Assembly (NCBI RefSeq): GCF_014641075.1
Contig: NZ_BMHP01000004.1
Location: forward strand, 558,001-622,000
Reading direction: 5' to 3'
Length of the DNA: 64,000 bases
DNA from: Paenibacillus nasutitermitis
GTDB taxonomy: Bacteria > Bacillota > Bacilli > Paenibacillales > Paenibacillaceae
The notes below the pieces were generated by a model. That model was given only the letters and a program-made list of their open reading frames with translations, searched no databases and was not told the DNA's origin. The translations under genes and the position numbers were made by a program. Numbering within the stretch: the first letter of the stretch is position 1; each line of letters opens with the position of its first letter. This document shows positions 1 through 9,052 of this stretch, in pieces.

Positions 1-351
1 ATGCTGCTGGATGAGCTCAGCAAGCAATATGTGATCACGGCCAGGGCAAAAGGGGTTTCCGAGCGCAAGCTGCTATTCAAGTATCCCGTCCGCATGGCGA
101 TCAATCCTTTAATCAGTACCATAGGATGGACGCTCCCCGCTCTGATTTCCGGAGAAGCGATCGTTTCCATAGTACTCAATATGCCGACAACAGGCCCCAT
201 GCTGCTCAAGGCGCTTATGTTCCAGGATATGTATCTGGCAGGCAGCTTCCTGCTCATCATTAGTGTATTGACGGTCATCGGCACGCTGCTGTCCGATATT
301 CTTCTGGCGGCATTGGATCCGAGGATCAGATATGGGGGGGCCAGTGAATGA
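1..351 (+). CDS. Oligopeptide/dipeptide ABC transporter permease, DppB/OppB type (5' partial)
   Basis: This is the C-terminal part (116 codons visible) of an inner-membrane permease for peptide uptake. It retains the conserved cytoplasmic loop (YVITARAKGVSERKLLFKYP), which corresponds to the EAA loop contacting the ATPase, then hydrophobic segments and the usual C-terminal LDPRIRYG. Family members are about 300-330 aa, so roughly 200 residues and the true start lie upstream of the window. The in-frame ATG at base 1 is probably internal. Its stop overlaps the start of the second permease (ATGA), so the two are translationally coupled. Substrate specificity cannot be read from the permease. Confidence 0.9.
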   Translation: MLLDELSKQYVITARAKGVSERKLLFKYPVRMAINPLISTIGWTLPALISGEAIVSIVLNMPTTGPMLLKALMFQDMYLAGSFLLIISVLTVIGTLLSDILLAALDPRIRYGGASE

Positions 352-1514
352 GTGCGATGACGAATATTGCAAGCCGGCTTCGGAGAACCAGAAAAACCAA
401 ACCGGAACGCAAGGAAAAGAGCAAGCTTGAAAATGTTGAAGTAGCCTCCCAATGGCAGCTGATGTGGTGGAAATTCAAGAAACATAAACTTGCCGTTGTT
501 GCTGCCATTGTTCTGCTGCTCTTTTATTTGGCGGCCGCCTTCTGTGAATTTTTGTCGCCTACTGTTCCGGCCATGCGCTATCCCGAATATAAAAATGCTC
601 CGCCGCAAAAAATTCATTTCGTCGACAAGCAGGACGGTTTCAGCCTGCGTCCCTTTGTCTACGGATTCAAAGAGGAAATCAATAAAGAAACCTTCTTGCG
701 CACTTTCGTTGAGGATACCAGCAAGAAATATCCGATCGCTTTTTTCACCAAAGGCGAGCCCTATAAACTATGGGGACTGTTTCAATCCGAGACTCATCTA
801 ATCGGCCTTAAGGACTCCGAGGAGGCCCTTGTCCTTCTGGGTACGGATAAGCTCGGCCGGGATATGCTATCGCGCATTATTTACGGATCGCGGATTTCCC
901 TTTCCTTCGGCCTGCTGGGCATTGTATTTACACTCATTCTGGGGCTGATTCTGGGTGGATTCTCCGGTTATTTGGGCGGGGTTACCGATACCGTCATTCA
1001 GCGGACAATCGACTTGCTGATCTGTATTCCCACCATTCCCTTATGGATGACACTTGCAGCTGCGCTGCCGAGGGATTGGACGGCGCTGCAAATTTATTTT
1101 GGCATGATTCTCATTTTTTCCATCATCGGCTGGACGGGGCTCGCCCGGGTCGTACGGGGGAAAATTTTATCCCTGCGTGAAGAGGATTTCACCATGGCGG
1201 CACGCCTGTCCGGTGCCACGGACATGCGGATCATCCGCAAGCATCTGCTTCCCTCCTTTGCCAGTTACATTATTGTCAGCACCACCTTGTCGATACCGGC
1301 TACGATTATCGGGGAAACCTCGCTTAGCTTTCTGGGACTGGGACTCCAGGCGCCGGTTGTCAGTTGGGGCGTCCTGCTGCAGGATTCCCAGAACCTGGAG
1401 ACGCTGGCGCATCATCCTTGGCTGCTGATCCCTGCTCTTTTCATTGTAGTTGCCGTACTGATGTTCAATTTTTTGGGAGACGGACTGCGTGATGCGGCAG
1501 ATCCTTACAAGTAG
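348..1514 (+). CDS. Oligopeptide/dipeptide ABC transporter permease, DppC/OppC type
   Basis: Second permease of the peptide importer, 388 aa. A cytoplasmic N-terminus with many Arg/Lys is followed by a first membrane helix near residues 50-70. Then comes an unusually long extracytoplasmic insert of about 95 residues before the conserved LGTDKLGRDMLSRIIYGSRI segment. The EAA-type loop (AARLSGATDMRIIRKHLLP) and the terminal GDGLRDAADPYK are typical of OppC/DppC. Common members are about 300 aa, so the insert makes this a long variant. It overlaps the upstream permease by 4 bases and is followed 14 bases later by the first ATPase, consistent with one operon. Confidence 0.93.
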   Translation: MSAMTNIASRLRRTRKTKPERKEKSKLENVEVASQWQLMWWKFKKHKLAVVAAIVLLLFYLAAAFCEFLSPTVPAMRYPEYKNAPPQKIHFVDKQDGFSLRPFVYGFKEEINKETFLRTFVEDTSKKYPIAFFTKGEPYKLWGLFQSETHLIGLKDSEEALVLLGTDKLGRDMLSRIIYGSRISLSFGLLGIVFTLILGLILGGFSGYLGGVTDTVIQRTIDLLICIPTIPLWMTLAAALPRDWTALQIYFGMILIFSIIGWTGLARVVRGKILSLREEDFTMAARLSGATDMRIIRKHLLPSFASYIIVSTTLSIPATIIGETSLSFLGLGLQAPVVSWGVLLQDSQNLETLAHHPWLLIPALFIVVAVLMFNFLGDGLRDAADPYK

Positions 1515-1528
1515 AGGAGGGGCTTTCC

Positions 1529-2548
1529 ATGGCCGCAACAGGTGATATCGTTCTGGAAGTAAAGGATCTGACCACACATTTTCATCTGGATGAAGGTATT
1601 CTTAAAGCAGTGGATGGCGTGGATTTAACGATTAAGCGGGGCAAAACACTTGGCATCGTAGGGGAAAGCGGCTGCGGAAAAAGCGTAACTTCCCAGGCGC
1701 TGCTGCGCATTGTTCCCAAGCCGGGAAAAGTCGAGGGACAAATTCTGCTCAACCGGAAAAAAGACCGCGATCAGGCCAAAGTGACAGACTTGGTCAAGCT
1801 GGATGCATTGGGAAAAGAAATCCGCGATATCCGTGGCGGCGAAATCGCGATGATTTTCCAGGAACCGATGAAAGCATTCTCGCCCATCCATACGATCGGG
1901 AATCAAATTATGGAAGCGATCCTTCTTCATAGCACCGACAATGAGGAGAAAGCCAGGGAAATCGCCATTCAGACCTTGAAAAGTGTCGGGATGTCCAATG
2001 TGGAGCAGCGGATGAATGAATATCCGCATCAGTTGTCAGGCGGTATGCGGCAGCGGGCCATGATTGCAATGGCCTTATCCTGCAAGCCCTCGATATTGAT
2101 CGCGGATGAGCCAACAACGGCGCTGGATGTAACTGTTCAGGCGCAGGTGCTTTATTTGATCAACGAGCTTAAAGCCCAAAACGATATGTCAGTGGTCTTC
2201 ATCACCCATGACCTTGGCGTGATTGCCGAAATGTCCGATGATGTGGCCGTCATGTATCTGGGCAAGGTTGTGGAATACACGGATGTGGATACGTTATTCC
2301 ACGGAGCCCAGCATCCCTATACGAAAGCCTTGCTGAACTCCATTCCGGCCATTAACAAAGAAAACCAAAGGCTGGAGTCCATCGAAGGGACGGTTCCATT
2401 TCCGATGAATCTCCCCAAGGGATGCGGATTTTATTCCCGGTGCAAGCATGCGGTCGATGGCGTATGCAACAAGGAGGACATTCCCTTGATCAAGGTCAAG
2501 GAAGGACATCGCGTCAGATGTGTGCTGGCTGAAACCAACCTGGAATAG
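1529..2548 (+). CDS. Oligopeptide ABC transporter ATP-binding protein, OppD/DppD type
   Basis: Cytoplasmic ATPase of the peptide importer, 339 aa. Walker A is at residues 45-52 (GESGCGKS), the ABC signature is [15 protein letters not shown], and Walker B is [13 protein letters not shown] followed by the H-loop ITHDLG. The C-terminal oligopeptide/dipeptide extension contains the Cys-rich pattern GCGFYSRC...C...RC that carries an iron-sulfur cluster in characterised DppD-like proteins. The start has a GGAGGGG ribosome binding site. It lies between the permease and the partner ATPase, so the pair would form the usual heterodimer. Confidence 0.95.
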   Translation: MAATGDIVLEVKDLTTHFHLDEGILKAVDGVDLTIKRGKTLGIVGESGCGKSVTSQALLRIVPKPGKVEGQILLNRKKDRDQAKVTDLVKLDALGKEIRDIRGGEIAMIFQEPMKAFSPIHTIGNQIMEAILLHSTDNEEKAREIAIQTLKSVGMSNVEQRMNEYPHQLSGGMRQRAMIAMALSCKPSILIADEPTTALDVTVQAQVLYLINELKAQNDMSVVFITHDLGVIAEMSDDVAVMYLGKVVEYTDVDTLFHGAQHPYTKALLNSIPAINKENQRLESIEGTVPFPMNLPKGCGFYSRCKHAVDGVCNKEDIPLIKVKEGHRVRCVLAETNLE

Positions 2549-2564
2549 AGGAGAAGAGGCAGCT

Positions 2565-3584
2565 ATGGAAACGGTAGAGCAGATTCTTGAGGTCAAGGCG
2601 ATGAAGAAATATTTTCCGATTACGAAAGGTTTCTTTCAGCGTACGGTCGGTTATGTCAAAGCGGTTGACGATGTGAGTATCCATATCGGCCCCGGGGAAA
2701 CCTTAGGTCTGGTCGGCGAATCCGGCTGCGGGAAAACATCTTTGGGCCGCTGTATTCTGCGGGCTATTGAGCCAACCTCGGGGGAAACGAAATTCCGGCA
2801 GCATGACGGAACAATGGTCGATATTACCAGGCTGGATTCCAAGAGTCTGCGCGCGATACGAAGAGACATGCAGCTTATTTTCCAGGATCCCTATTCTTCG
2901 CTCAACCCCAGGATGACCGTGCTGAATATCGTAGGAGAGCCTCTGGTATGCAATAATTTGGCCAGCGGGGATGCGCTGAAGGAGCGTGTCCGCGAGTTGA
3001 TGGAGCTTGTCGGACTCAACAGCCGCCATATGGAAAGATATCCCCATGCCTTCAGCGGAGGGCAAAGACAGCGGATCGGGATCGCCCGCGCATTGGCGAC
3101 GAACCCGAAGTTTATTGTGTGTGACGAAGCGGTATCGGCCCTGGATGTATCCGTGCAGGCACAGATCATTAATCTGCTGCAGGACCTGCAGGCCAAGCTG
3201 AATCTGAGTTATTTGTTTATTTCCCATGATCTTGGCGTCATTCAGCATATTTCCAACCGGGTCGGGGTCATGTATGTCGGCAAGATGGTGGAAACGGCCA
3301 CTACCAAGGAGCTGTTCAACCGCCCCATGCATCCGTATACGGAAGCGCTTTTGTCGGCCAAACCAATACCGGATCCCCGGAAGAAATCCAACCGGATTAT
3401 TCTTGCCGGCGAAGTCGCCAATCCCGCCAATCCGCCATCCGGCTGTTATTTTCATCCGCGCTGCCCTTATGCACAGGATGTCTGCAAGAAGGAAAGTCCG
3501 CCTATGGTCAAGGTGGAGGAAGGCCATTATGCTGCTTGTCATTTCGCCGGCGAACTCAGCCTGCGGGGGGTGGATCAATTATGA
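2565..3584 (+). CDS. Oligopeptide ABC transporter ATP-binding protein, OppF/DppF type
   Basis: Partner ATPase, 339 aa. It has Walker [10 protein letters not shown], signature [15 protein letters not shown], Walker [14 protein letters not shown] and the H-loop ISHDLG, plus the C-terminal extension with C...RCPYAQDVC. The reading frame is open further upstream, but the ATG at 2565 follows a GAGGAGAAGAGG ribosome binding site and starts 17 bases after the OppD stop. Its stop codon overlaps the ATG of the next small membrane protein. Walker B carries Ala-Val (DEAVSALD) instead of DEPTSALD, as is common in OppF proteins. Confidence 0.95.
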   Translation: METVEQILEVKAMKKYFPITKGFFQRTVGYVKAVDDVSIHIGPGETLGLVGESGCGKTSLGRCILRAIEPTSGETKFRQHDGTMVDITRLDSKSLRAIRRDMQLIFQDPYSSLNPRMTVLNIVGEPLVCNNLASGDALKERVRELMELVGLNSRHMERYPHAFSGGQRQRIGIARALATNPKFIVCDEAVSALDVSVQAQIINLLQDLQAKLNLSYLFISHDLGVIQHISNRVGVMYVGKMVETATTKELFNRPMHPYTEALLSAKPIPDPRKKSNRIILAGEVANPANPPSGCYFHPRCPYAQDVCKKESPPMVKVEEGHYAACHFAGELSLRGVDQL

Positions 3585-3970
3585 CGCTGATTCTGGTCAC
3601 GATCCTGGCTTTTCTGTTTCTGCTGGGACTGATTATGGTGGGTTTTCTATGGTACATGAAAGCGGTAGCCGGCATTCTCATCGTCAGGAAACATGAGGAG
3701 CTGGAGCGGATCACCGCGAGCAACGATATTCCGGAGCAGTGGACGGCCCGGCATAATGAGCGGATCATCAAGCTGCACCAGCAGGGGAATCTGGAGAAGT
3801 CCCGGAAGCTGCAGGAGGCGGCAAGAAGGAGCTATGTAAGGAAGCTGAAGCGGCTTGCCCATTATTTAAGAAGAACACGTCTGGTCGACAGTGAAGAAAC
3901 AAGAACCTATACGCTGATGCAGCTCGATTCGGTCAGAATGAAGTGGGAGGAACAGTCCTCCCATGGATGA
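3581..3970 (+). CDS. Small membrane-anchored protein of unknown function
   Basis: A 129-aa protein I cannot assign to a family. Residues 1-28 form one hydrophobic helix. The remainder is hydrophilic and rich in Arg, Lys, Glu and Gln with helical or coiled-coil character, so a single-pass protein with a cytoplasmic tail is likely. The ATG overlaps the OppF stop (ATGA) and the stop overlaps the next gene by 8 bases. Translation is therefore probably coupled to the peptide transporter operon. An accessory role in transport is inference from position only. Confidence 0.7.
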   Translation: MTLILVTILAFLFLLGLIMVGFLWYMKAVAGILIVRKHEELERITASNDIPEQWTARHNERIIKLHQQGNLEKSRKLQEAARRSYVRKLKRLAHYLRRTRLVDSEETRTYTLMQLDSVRMKWEEQSSHG

Positions 3971-4430
3971 TTACATGAAAATGAGCAGCAGGAAAGCAAA
4001 AGCGGGCATCTATTCCTATTTGCTTTCCTTTGTGACGAGTGGTCTGGGCATCTATCTGTGGTTCGAAATGCGCGATTTGATTTCGAATTTGCTGATCGTC
4101 CTTCATATTAATCCTTCCGCATGGCGGGCTTTTGACAACTTTTCCTTCCTATTGCTGGGTGTTCTCTGGCTTGCATTCGTGTTTATTACCCAGCATGCCT
4201 ATCAAAAAAGCTACTTGGCAGGCACCTTGTTCCGCCGTGTTTGTTTGGTGATCGGCATTCAGATGCTGATCTGGTTTGCCATGCGGCTGATCGCGGTCCT
4301 TATTCAGGCTATTACCCTGCATGCATGGGGCTGGATCCTCTTTATCTGCGCGGGAGGCGCCGGCATGGTTCTGATCCTTTACGCCAGAAAAGGGCGGACG
4401 ATCATATATGCAGAGGAGTTCAAGGGGTGA
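3963..4430 (+). CDS. Polytopic membrane protein of unknown function
   Basis: A 155-aa protein with about four hydrophobic segments (near residues 17-35, 55-80, 90-115 and 120-140) and a short polar C-terminal tail. No catalytic or binding motif is recognisable. The start overlaps the preceding small membrane protein by 8 bases, placing it at the end of the peptide-transporter transcription unit. The DeoR regulator begins 7 bases after its stop. It may work with the preceding protein as a two-component membrane accessory, but nothing in the sequence proves this. Confidence 0.7.
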   Translation: MDDYMKMSSRKAKAGIYSYLLSFVTSGLGIYLWFEMRDLISNLLIVLHINPSAWRAFDNFSFLLLGVLWLAFVFITQHAYQKSYLAGTLFRRVCLVIGIQMLIWFAMRLIAVLIQAITLHAWGWILFICAGGAGMVLILYARKGRTIIYAEEFKG

Positions 4431-4437
4431 TTGAATC

Positions 4438-5202
4438 ATGCTTGCTGCTGCGAGATACCAGCGAATTGTCGATCTGGTCAATGAACGCGGAAGCGTTCGG
4501 GTGACGGAGCTCAGCCAACTATGCCAGGTAACGGAGGAAACCATTCGCAGGGATTTAGGCAAGCTGGAAAGCGAAGGCAGACTTTGTCGCAGCTTCGGAG
4601 GAGCGCATGGCATTAAACGCAATACGCCGGAAATTCCCTATAAGGAACGCGAGATCACCAACATCAGGGAGAAAGGAAAAATTGCCGAAGCGGCTATCCA
4701 GCACATTGCCCCCCATGACCGGATTGTACTGGATGCGAGCACGACTGCCTGGTATATGGCTTCCAAGCTGCCTGATATTCCGCTCACTGTCATTACCAAT
4801 TCCCTTAAGGTCAGTCTGGAGCTCAGCGTGAAGAAGAATATTCAGGTCTTCAATACAGGGGGAAATATGCTTTCGAATTCCTTGTCTTTTATCGGTCCGA
4901 TCGCTGAGAAAACAGTGGATGATTTCCATGTGGATAAAGCTTTTATTTCCTGCAAGGGCGTGCATTTGGAGCGTGGGATCAGCGAATCGAACGAAATGCA
5001 GGCGAGGATCAAAAAAAAAATGATGCAGATGGCAGAGGAGGTATACGTACTGGCAGATTACAGCAAATTCGACATTCAGTCCTTTGTATCTGTAAACGAT
5101 TGGCGAGGGATTCATCATCTGATTACCGATTCCAAAACCAGTCCGGATATTATCCATCAAATCAGAGGCAAGCAGGTTCAAGTCATACAATTAACCGAGT
5201 GA
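4438..5202 (+). CDS. DeoR/GlpR-family transcriptional regulator
   Basis: 254 aa. The N-terminal DeoR winged helix-turn-helix spans about residues 5-60 (RYQRIVDLVNERGSVRVTEL, then TEETIRRDLGKLE). The C-terminal DeoR sugar-phosphate sensor fold includes the conserved LDASTTAWYMA loop and the ITNSL and CKGV segments. Family members usually repress catabolic genes and respond to a phosphorylated sugar. Here the gene follows a peptide-type transporter, so that transporter could carry a sugar conjugate or the regulator may act elsewhere. The start lies 7 bases from the previous stop, with an AAGGGG ribosome binding site. Confidence 0.92.
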   Translation: MLAAARYQRIVDLVNERGSVRVTELSQLCQVTEETIRRDLGKLESEGRLCRSFGGAHGIKRNTPEIPYKEREITNIREKGKIAEAAIQHIAPHDRIVLDASTTAWYMASKLPDIPLTVITNSLKVSLELSVKKNIQVFNTGGNMLSNSLSFIGPIAEKTVDDFHVDKAFISCKGVHLERGISESNEMQARIKKKMMQMAEEVYVLADYSKFDIQSFVSVNDWRGIHHLITDSKTSPDIIHQIRGKQVQVIQLTE

Positions 5203-5266
5203 TCGTATAACCGGATGAGTGTTCACTACTCTTGACTACAGCATATTGGTGCAAAGGGGAGTTGGC

Positions 5267-6196
5267 ATGCTCAATTTTTGTTCAAATCATTCCTGTTTGA
5301 ATGAGGAAAAAATTCCGTTCTCGATCTCCCGCGTCTTGCTTGAACAACATCAAAACCATTTTATACAGGAGCATGATTATGTCGAGCTGGTTTATATTGT
5401 ACGGGGCGATGCCAGATACATTGGCGAGGGGAATTGCTGCGATATACACACGCATGATATCATCATCTTCAATTCGGGCGAAAATCACTATTACGAGGTG
5501 AGGCAGGACGAACCGCTTGAAATGATCCAATGCCGGTTCAATTCTGATTTTATTCATGAAAGTTTATTGCGACAGTTGGGAATTACAGCCTTGATGGATG
5601 ATTCCCATTCCTACATCCTGCCAGATAAAGGGGGGCATTGCTGCAACCGGTTGAATTTAAAAAACCAGGACAACATACGCGCCGTATCCTTGCTCAACGG
5701 TATTCAGCTGGAATGGCGGTTCAAGCAAGCGAACCATCACGCCTTGATCAAAATTCTGGTACTGAAGCTTCTCGTGCTGATATCCCGCTACAAAAGCCAG
5801 AATTCATCTTGCCAGCCGGAGCTCAAAAGCATACGAAACAGCCGGAGCCGGATCTTGACGCGCAGGGTGAATGGTTTTCTAGAGAGCCATTATGCCGAAA
5901 AACTGTCCATATCCGCCATAAGTGAACTTTTTAATATAAGCACGCGCCAGATGAACCGCATTTTCAAGAAAGAAACAGGGCTTACGCTCACGGAGCGTGT
6001 CCATGAAATCCGCATCAAACGGGCCAAACAATATTTGGTGGAGAGCGACGAGAAGGTCATCCAGATTGCGATTCTAGTGGGGTATGAGGACCCTACCTTC
6101 TTTTCCAATTTGTTTCGCCGCCAAGTCGGCTGTCCTCCAGGTAAATTCCGCAAGGTTCATCAGGAGATGGCGGAGAAGCACATATCCATATCCTGA
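5267..6196 (+). CDS. AraC-family transcriptional regulator with N-terminal cupin-like sensor
   Basis: 309 aa from the ATG at 5267, chosen because an AAAGGGGA ribosome binding site precedes it; the frame is open 48 bases further up. The N-terminal half contains an AraC-type cupin with a His pair (DYVELVYIVRGDARY, then SGENHYYEV). The last ~100 residues hold two helix-turn-helix units, including KLSISAISELFNISTRQMNR and the recognition pattern VGYEDPTFFSNLFRRQVGCP. Such proteins usually activate nearby carbohydrate genes. It follows the DeoR gene by about 60 bases in the same direction. Confidence 0.92.
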   Translation: MLNFCSNHSCLNEEKIPFSISRVLLEQHQNHFIQEHDYVELVYIVRGDARYIGEGNCCDIHTHDIIIFNSGENHYYEVRQDEPLEMIQCRFNSDFIHESLLRQLGITALMDDSHSYILPDKGGHCCNRLNLKNQDNIRAVSLLNGIQLEWRFKQANHHALIKILVLKLLVLISRYKSQNSSCQPELKSIRNSRSRILTRRVNGFLESHYAEKLSISAISELFNISTRQMNRIFKKETGLTLTERVHEIRIKRAKQYLVESDEKVIQIAILVGYEDPTFFSNLFRRQVGCPPGKFRKVHQEMAEKHISIS

Positions 6197-6243
6197 AGGA
6201 CTGCCAGCCAAAGAGGGACCATCCGCTTCCATTCCGGGCGTAA

Positions 6244-6272
6244 TTGACAGTCGATGGAGACTACATTATAAT
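6244..6272 (+). promoter_or_regulatory. Consensus sigma-A promoter of the tetR gene
   Basis: TTGACA at 6244-6249 and TATAAT at 6267-6272 are both perfect hexamers separated by exactly 17 bases. The match is much better than at other promoters visible here. It lies 39 bases upstream of the tetR ATG. Confidence 0.85.
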
Positions 6273-6283
6273 TTACTAACTAA

Positions 6284-6297
6284 TCGATCGGTCGGTA
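6284..6297 (+). promoter_or_regulatory. Probable TetR autoregulatory operator
   Basis: The sequence contains CGATCGGTC (6285-6293) just downstream of the -10 box of tetR. The same 9-mer is the core of the perfect palindrome at 7088-7099 in the promoter of the neighbouring hydrolase. Position between the -10 box and the ribosome binding site suits repression. Binding is inferred. Confidence 0.6.
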
Positions 6298-6310
6298 AAA
6301 GGAAGGGACG

Positions 6311-6949
6311 ATGGAGATGCCCCTGCAGCTTTATGAAAGAGATAAGATCCTGGAAGCTTGTCTTGCTGTGTTTGCTCGTCGTGGTTATAAAAATACTTCA
6401 ACAGGAATGTTGGGGGAAGCGGCCGGTATCTCCAAGGCATTGATCTTCCATCATTTCAAGAGTAAAAAAAATTTGTATTTTAGCTTATTGGAACACTGTT
6501 ATGAAAAAGGTGGGAAGGTATTCCAAACGAATTCTGTTTTGGAATATGATGATTTTTTTGAGGCGATAAGTATTTCGATGCGTAACAAATTTGAATACTA
6601 TCGGAAAAATCGAGATGAGTCAAAATTGCTGTACGAAGCGTTTTATATAACTCCTGAGGAATTAAAAACAGAACTAGAAGAGGAATATGCAGATGTGATT
6701 CAAAATTTTGAACGAGGAATAAAAAATCAGGTGTGGGAGCAGCTATTTGAGCAAGTTGACCTGCAAAGTGGGATAGACCGTAGCGAAGCGATGGAGTTCA
6801 TCATGCTTACTTTAGGGCACTTTGAGAGACAATTTTTAAATGAGCTTACAGATCAGAATAACATGGATGATGAATTTGCCAGGCGCATATACGATAAGAT
6901 GGATCGTTTTTGCAAGATGATTCGCAGTGGAATTCTAAAAACTCCATAG
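6311..6949 (+). CDS. TetR-family transcriptional repressor
   Basis: 212 aa. The N-terminal TetR DNA-binding domain spans about residues 8-55 (ILEACLAVFARRGYKNTS, then ISKALIFHHFKSKKNLYF). The C-terminal ligand-binding helices are diverse. The start has a GGAAGGG ribosome binding site. Codon and base composition are visibly AT-richer than in the flanking genes. It is transcribed from a consensus promoter carrying an operator-like sequence that recurs in front of the serine hydrolase, so it probably controls both itself and that gene. The inducer is unknown. Confidence 0.93.
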   Translation: MEMPLQLYERDKILEACLAVFARRGYKNTSTGMLGEAAGISKALIFHHFKSKKNLYFSLLEHCYEKGGKVFQTNSVLEYDDFFEAISISMRNKFEYYRKNRDESKLLYEAFYITPEELKTELEEEYADVIQNFERGIKNQVWEQLFEQVDLQSGIDRSEAMEFIMLTLGHFERQFLNELTDQNNMDDEFARRIYDKMDRFCKMIRSGILKTP

Positions 6950-6976
6950 ACTAAATATGAGGATACGTTTCATAGA

Positions 6977-7016
6977 CCCCCGATTTTCACCAAAATGGTG
7001 TAAATCGGGGTTTTTT
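6977..7016 (+). terminator. Rho-independent terminator of tetR
   Basis: CCCCGATTT pairs with AAATCGGGG, with an inner CACC/GGTG stem and a short loop, followed by TTTTTT. It separates tetR from the hydrolase promoter. Confidence 0.9.
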
Positions 7017-7053
7017 GTGTATTTCATTTTAATGATTGGTTTAAAAAAATATA

Positions 7054-7082
7054 TTGACCTTTCGGTTAGCAAAATGTATATT
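7054..7082 (+). promoter_or_regulatory. Promoter of the serine-hydrolase gene
   Basis: TTGACC at 7054-7059 and TATATT at 7077-7082 are spaced by 17 bases, about 95 bases upstream of the hydrolase start. Confidence 0.75.
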
Positions 7083-7087
7083 TAACT

Positions 7088-7099
7088 GACCGATCGGTC
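7088..7099. promoter_or_regulatory. Palindromic TetR operator
   Basis: GACCGATCGGTC is a perfect 12-bp palindrome placed a few bases after the -10 box of the hydrolase promoter. It shares CGATCGGTC with the site in the tetR promoter. TetR-family operators are typically palindromes in this position, so it is the likely target of the adjacent regulator. Confidence 0.7.
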
Positions 7100-7178
7100 C
7101 ATAAAATTTAAAGCTTATTTTTTGAAAACGAAACAAATCTAAAATTTCGAAAAAACATCTTGAGAAGGAGATAAAACA

Positions 7179-8546
7179 ATGACAAAATTCAATCCAGCTC
7201 ATTGGCAAGAAAGACTTGATCGCTTGCGTGCTGCTAATCACGTTCCAGGTGCATCTTTAGCAGTACTTATTAACGGGGAAATTTATGAGTTGGCAAGTGG
7301 TGTTTTGCATCGTGGAACAGGTGTGAGTGTCACGACAGACTCCGTGTTTCAAGTTGGTTCGATAACCAAAATTTATACTGCAACTCTAGTGATGCAATTG
7401 GCCGAATCAGGTGAATTGGACTTAGATGCACCTGTCATTGATGTGTTACCAGAGTTTGAAACTCCTGATAAAAGAGCTACCGAAACAATTACCATTCGGC
7501 AATTGCTCAGTCACACGAGTGGTTTAACATGCGATTTTACGCATGACACAGGTCGAGGCGATGACTGTCTAGCACGTTATGTGGAGGCGAGTAAAGATAT
7601 AGCTTTGGATTGTCCGCCAGGGATGGCAATTTCCTACAGCAGTGTTGGATACAACGTTTTGGGACGTATTATCGAGGTTGTAACCGGACAAACGTGGGAC
7701 GATGCACTTAAGGATAGATTGTGTACTCCACTTGGACTAAACAGTACAGTGACATTACCCGAAGATGTATTGCGTTTTCAATCGGCAATGGGCCATTTAG
7801 GATTACCAGGACAAGATCCAGAGCCGTGTCCCACTTGGAATTCATTACCTCGCTCAGCTGGTCCTTATGGTGGTGTTCTCTGTGCTACTTCTGCTGATGT
7901 TGTTCGATTAGCAAAAATGCATATAGACGGAGGAACCGCTCTTAATGGAACACGTGTATTGGATTCCGAGACGGTAACTGCTATGCAGACACGCGAGGTT
8001 AATTGCATGGATAAATGGTCGTTTAGCTCCGACGGTTGGGGATTAGGATGGTCATTGTACGATTGGGAAGGTGTTTTTGGATTTGGCCATGATGGCGCTA
8101 CTATAGGACAGTATAGTTATTTGCGTGTAGTACCGGAAGCAGGTATTGCGATTGTCTTGTTGACGAATGGTGGAGGAGCATACCAGCTTTATACTTCGTT
8201 ATTTCAAGAACTTCTAAATGAGCTAGCCGGTGTGAAGATACCTGATTCTTTTAGACCGCCAGAAAAACCTGTCTCGGTGAATGTTAAACCATTCCTTGGT
8301 ACCTACAAGCGAGAAGGCAGTGCTATTACGATTACTGAGCGTGGCGGAGAACCACACCTGGTGTGGGAATTAGTTGATGGAAATGAAGGTTTTGCACCCC
8401 CACTGGAAACGAATCTCGTACCAGTATCTGATACGGTATTCGCTGCATTCTTCGGTGAAAATTGGATACCTGTGTTGTTTTCTGTACTTCCGGATGGAAC
8501 CGAATATGTCTTACTTGGTATGCGAGTCGCTCAAAAGATTGCGTAA
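7179..8546 (+). CDS. Beta-lactamase-family serine hydrolase (class C / esterase-like)
   Basis: 455 aa. The S-x-x-K active-site motif is S61-I-T-K64. The second motif lies in ISYSSVGYN, with Tyr-Ser-Ser in place of the common Tyr-Ser-Asn. An HDG triad (GFGHDGATIG, near residue 305) stands in for the KTG motif. No signal peptide is visible, so it is probably cytoplasmic. A C-terminal lipocalin-like extension of about 100 residues follows the catalytic domain. The family includes esterases, D-aminopeptidases and only some true beta-lactamases, so resistance cannot be assumed. It has a strong ribosome binding site and is AT-rich like tetR, suggesting co-acquisition. Confidence 0.9.
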   Translation: MTKFNPAHWQERLDRLRAANHVPGASLAVLINGEIYELASGVLHRGTGVSVTTDSVFQVGSITKIYTATLVMQLAESGELDLDAPVIDVLPEFETPDKRATETITIRQLLSHTSGLTCDFTHDTGRGDDCLARYVEASKDIALDCPPGMAISYSSVGYNVLGRIIEVVTGQTWDDALKDRLCTPLGLNSTVTLPEDVLRFQSAMGHLGLPGQDPEPCPTWNSLPRSAGPYGGVLCATSADVVRLAKMHIDGGTALNGTRVLDSETVTAMQTREVNCMDKWSFSSDGWGLGWSLYDWEGVFGFGHDGATIGQYSYLRVVPEAGIAIVLLTNGGGAYQLYTSLFQELLNELAGVKIPDSFRPPEKPVSVNVKPFLGTYKREGSAITITERGGEPHLVWELVDGNEGFAPPLETNLVPVSDTVFAAFFGENWIPVLFSVLPDGTEYVLLGMRVAQKIA

Positions 8547-9052
8547 TACAGCGTTTCTATGGGGAAATGTTGTGGTAATGGTGATCCTGCACACGTCGAG
8601 CAGGATCATCGCCGCCGCGATCGCAACCCGGCTTGGACGTCGGGGCTTTTATTTGGTTTCCCTCTCTTTACTTTCTTCACAATCTCACCTACTTTTTTAT
8701 ACACCCTCATCTCAACGCAATAGGCCACGAGCAAAATCCCGACTCACCCCGCAAGCGCGACCCATATATCATTACCCACACGGCGGACCTGACAGCAGCG
8801 CACGGATGGCTTCCATGATCGAGCATACCGGCTGGGCGCTTGCGCCATCCACCCATGACAATATCCCCGCCGACGAACGAAGCCGTGTGGTTGGCTCGTC
8901 GAGGAGAATGATCTTCGGATTTCCCACAAGGCTAAATTGAGACATCCAGCCGGGCATGCTAAACTGGAGGGAACATAGACACAGATAGTTCCGCACCAGG
9001 GCGATAGCCGAGAGCGGCTGCCCCCATTATTCCAATCAGGGAGGTTGACCGA
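8547..9052. other. Intergenic region with probable decayed coding DNA
   Basis: About 500 bases without an intact gene. A hairpin (TGATCCTGC / GCAGGATCA, 8582-8608, no T-run) follows the hydrolase. The middle holds a minus-strand fragment resembling an ABC ATPase, listed separately. GC rises again here compared with the AT-rich tetR-hydrolase segment. Confidence 0.6.
8772..8996 (-). pseudogene. Possible remnant of an ABC-transporter ATPase
   Basis: On the minus strand the peptide SLVGNPKIILLDEPTTRL reads like the Walker B region of an ABC ATPase (usually ...GNPKIIxLDEPTTGLDP). The residues before it only weakly resemble the signature motif, and those after it (SIMEAIRALLSG) only faintly recall the following helix. 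No Walker A or start is present. A decayed gene fragment is the best reading, but the match is short and could be chance. Confidence 0.3.

Noticed and set aside
7179-8546. Calling the serine hydrolase a beta-lactamase resistance gene
   Set aside because: S-x-x-K is shared by esterases and peptidases, the second motif lacks Asn, and no signal peptide is present, so resistance is not supported.
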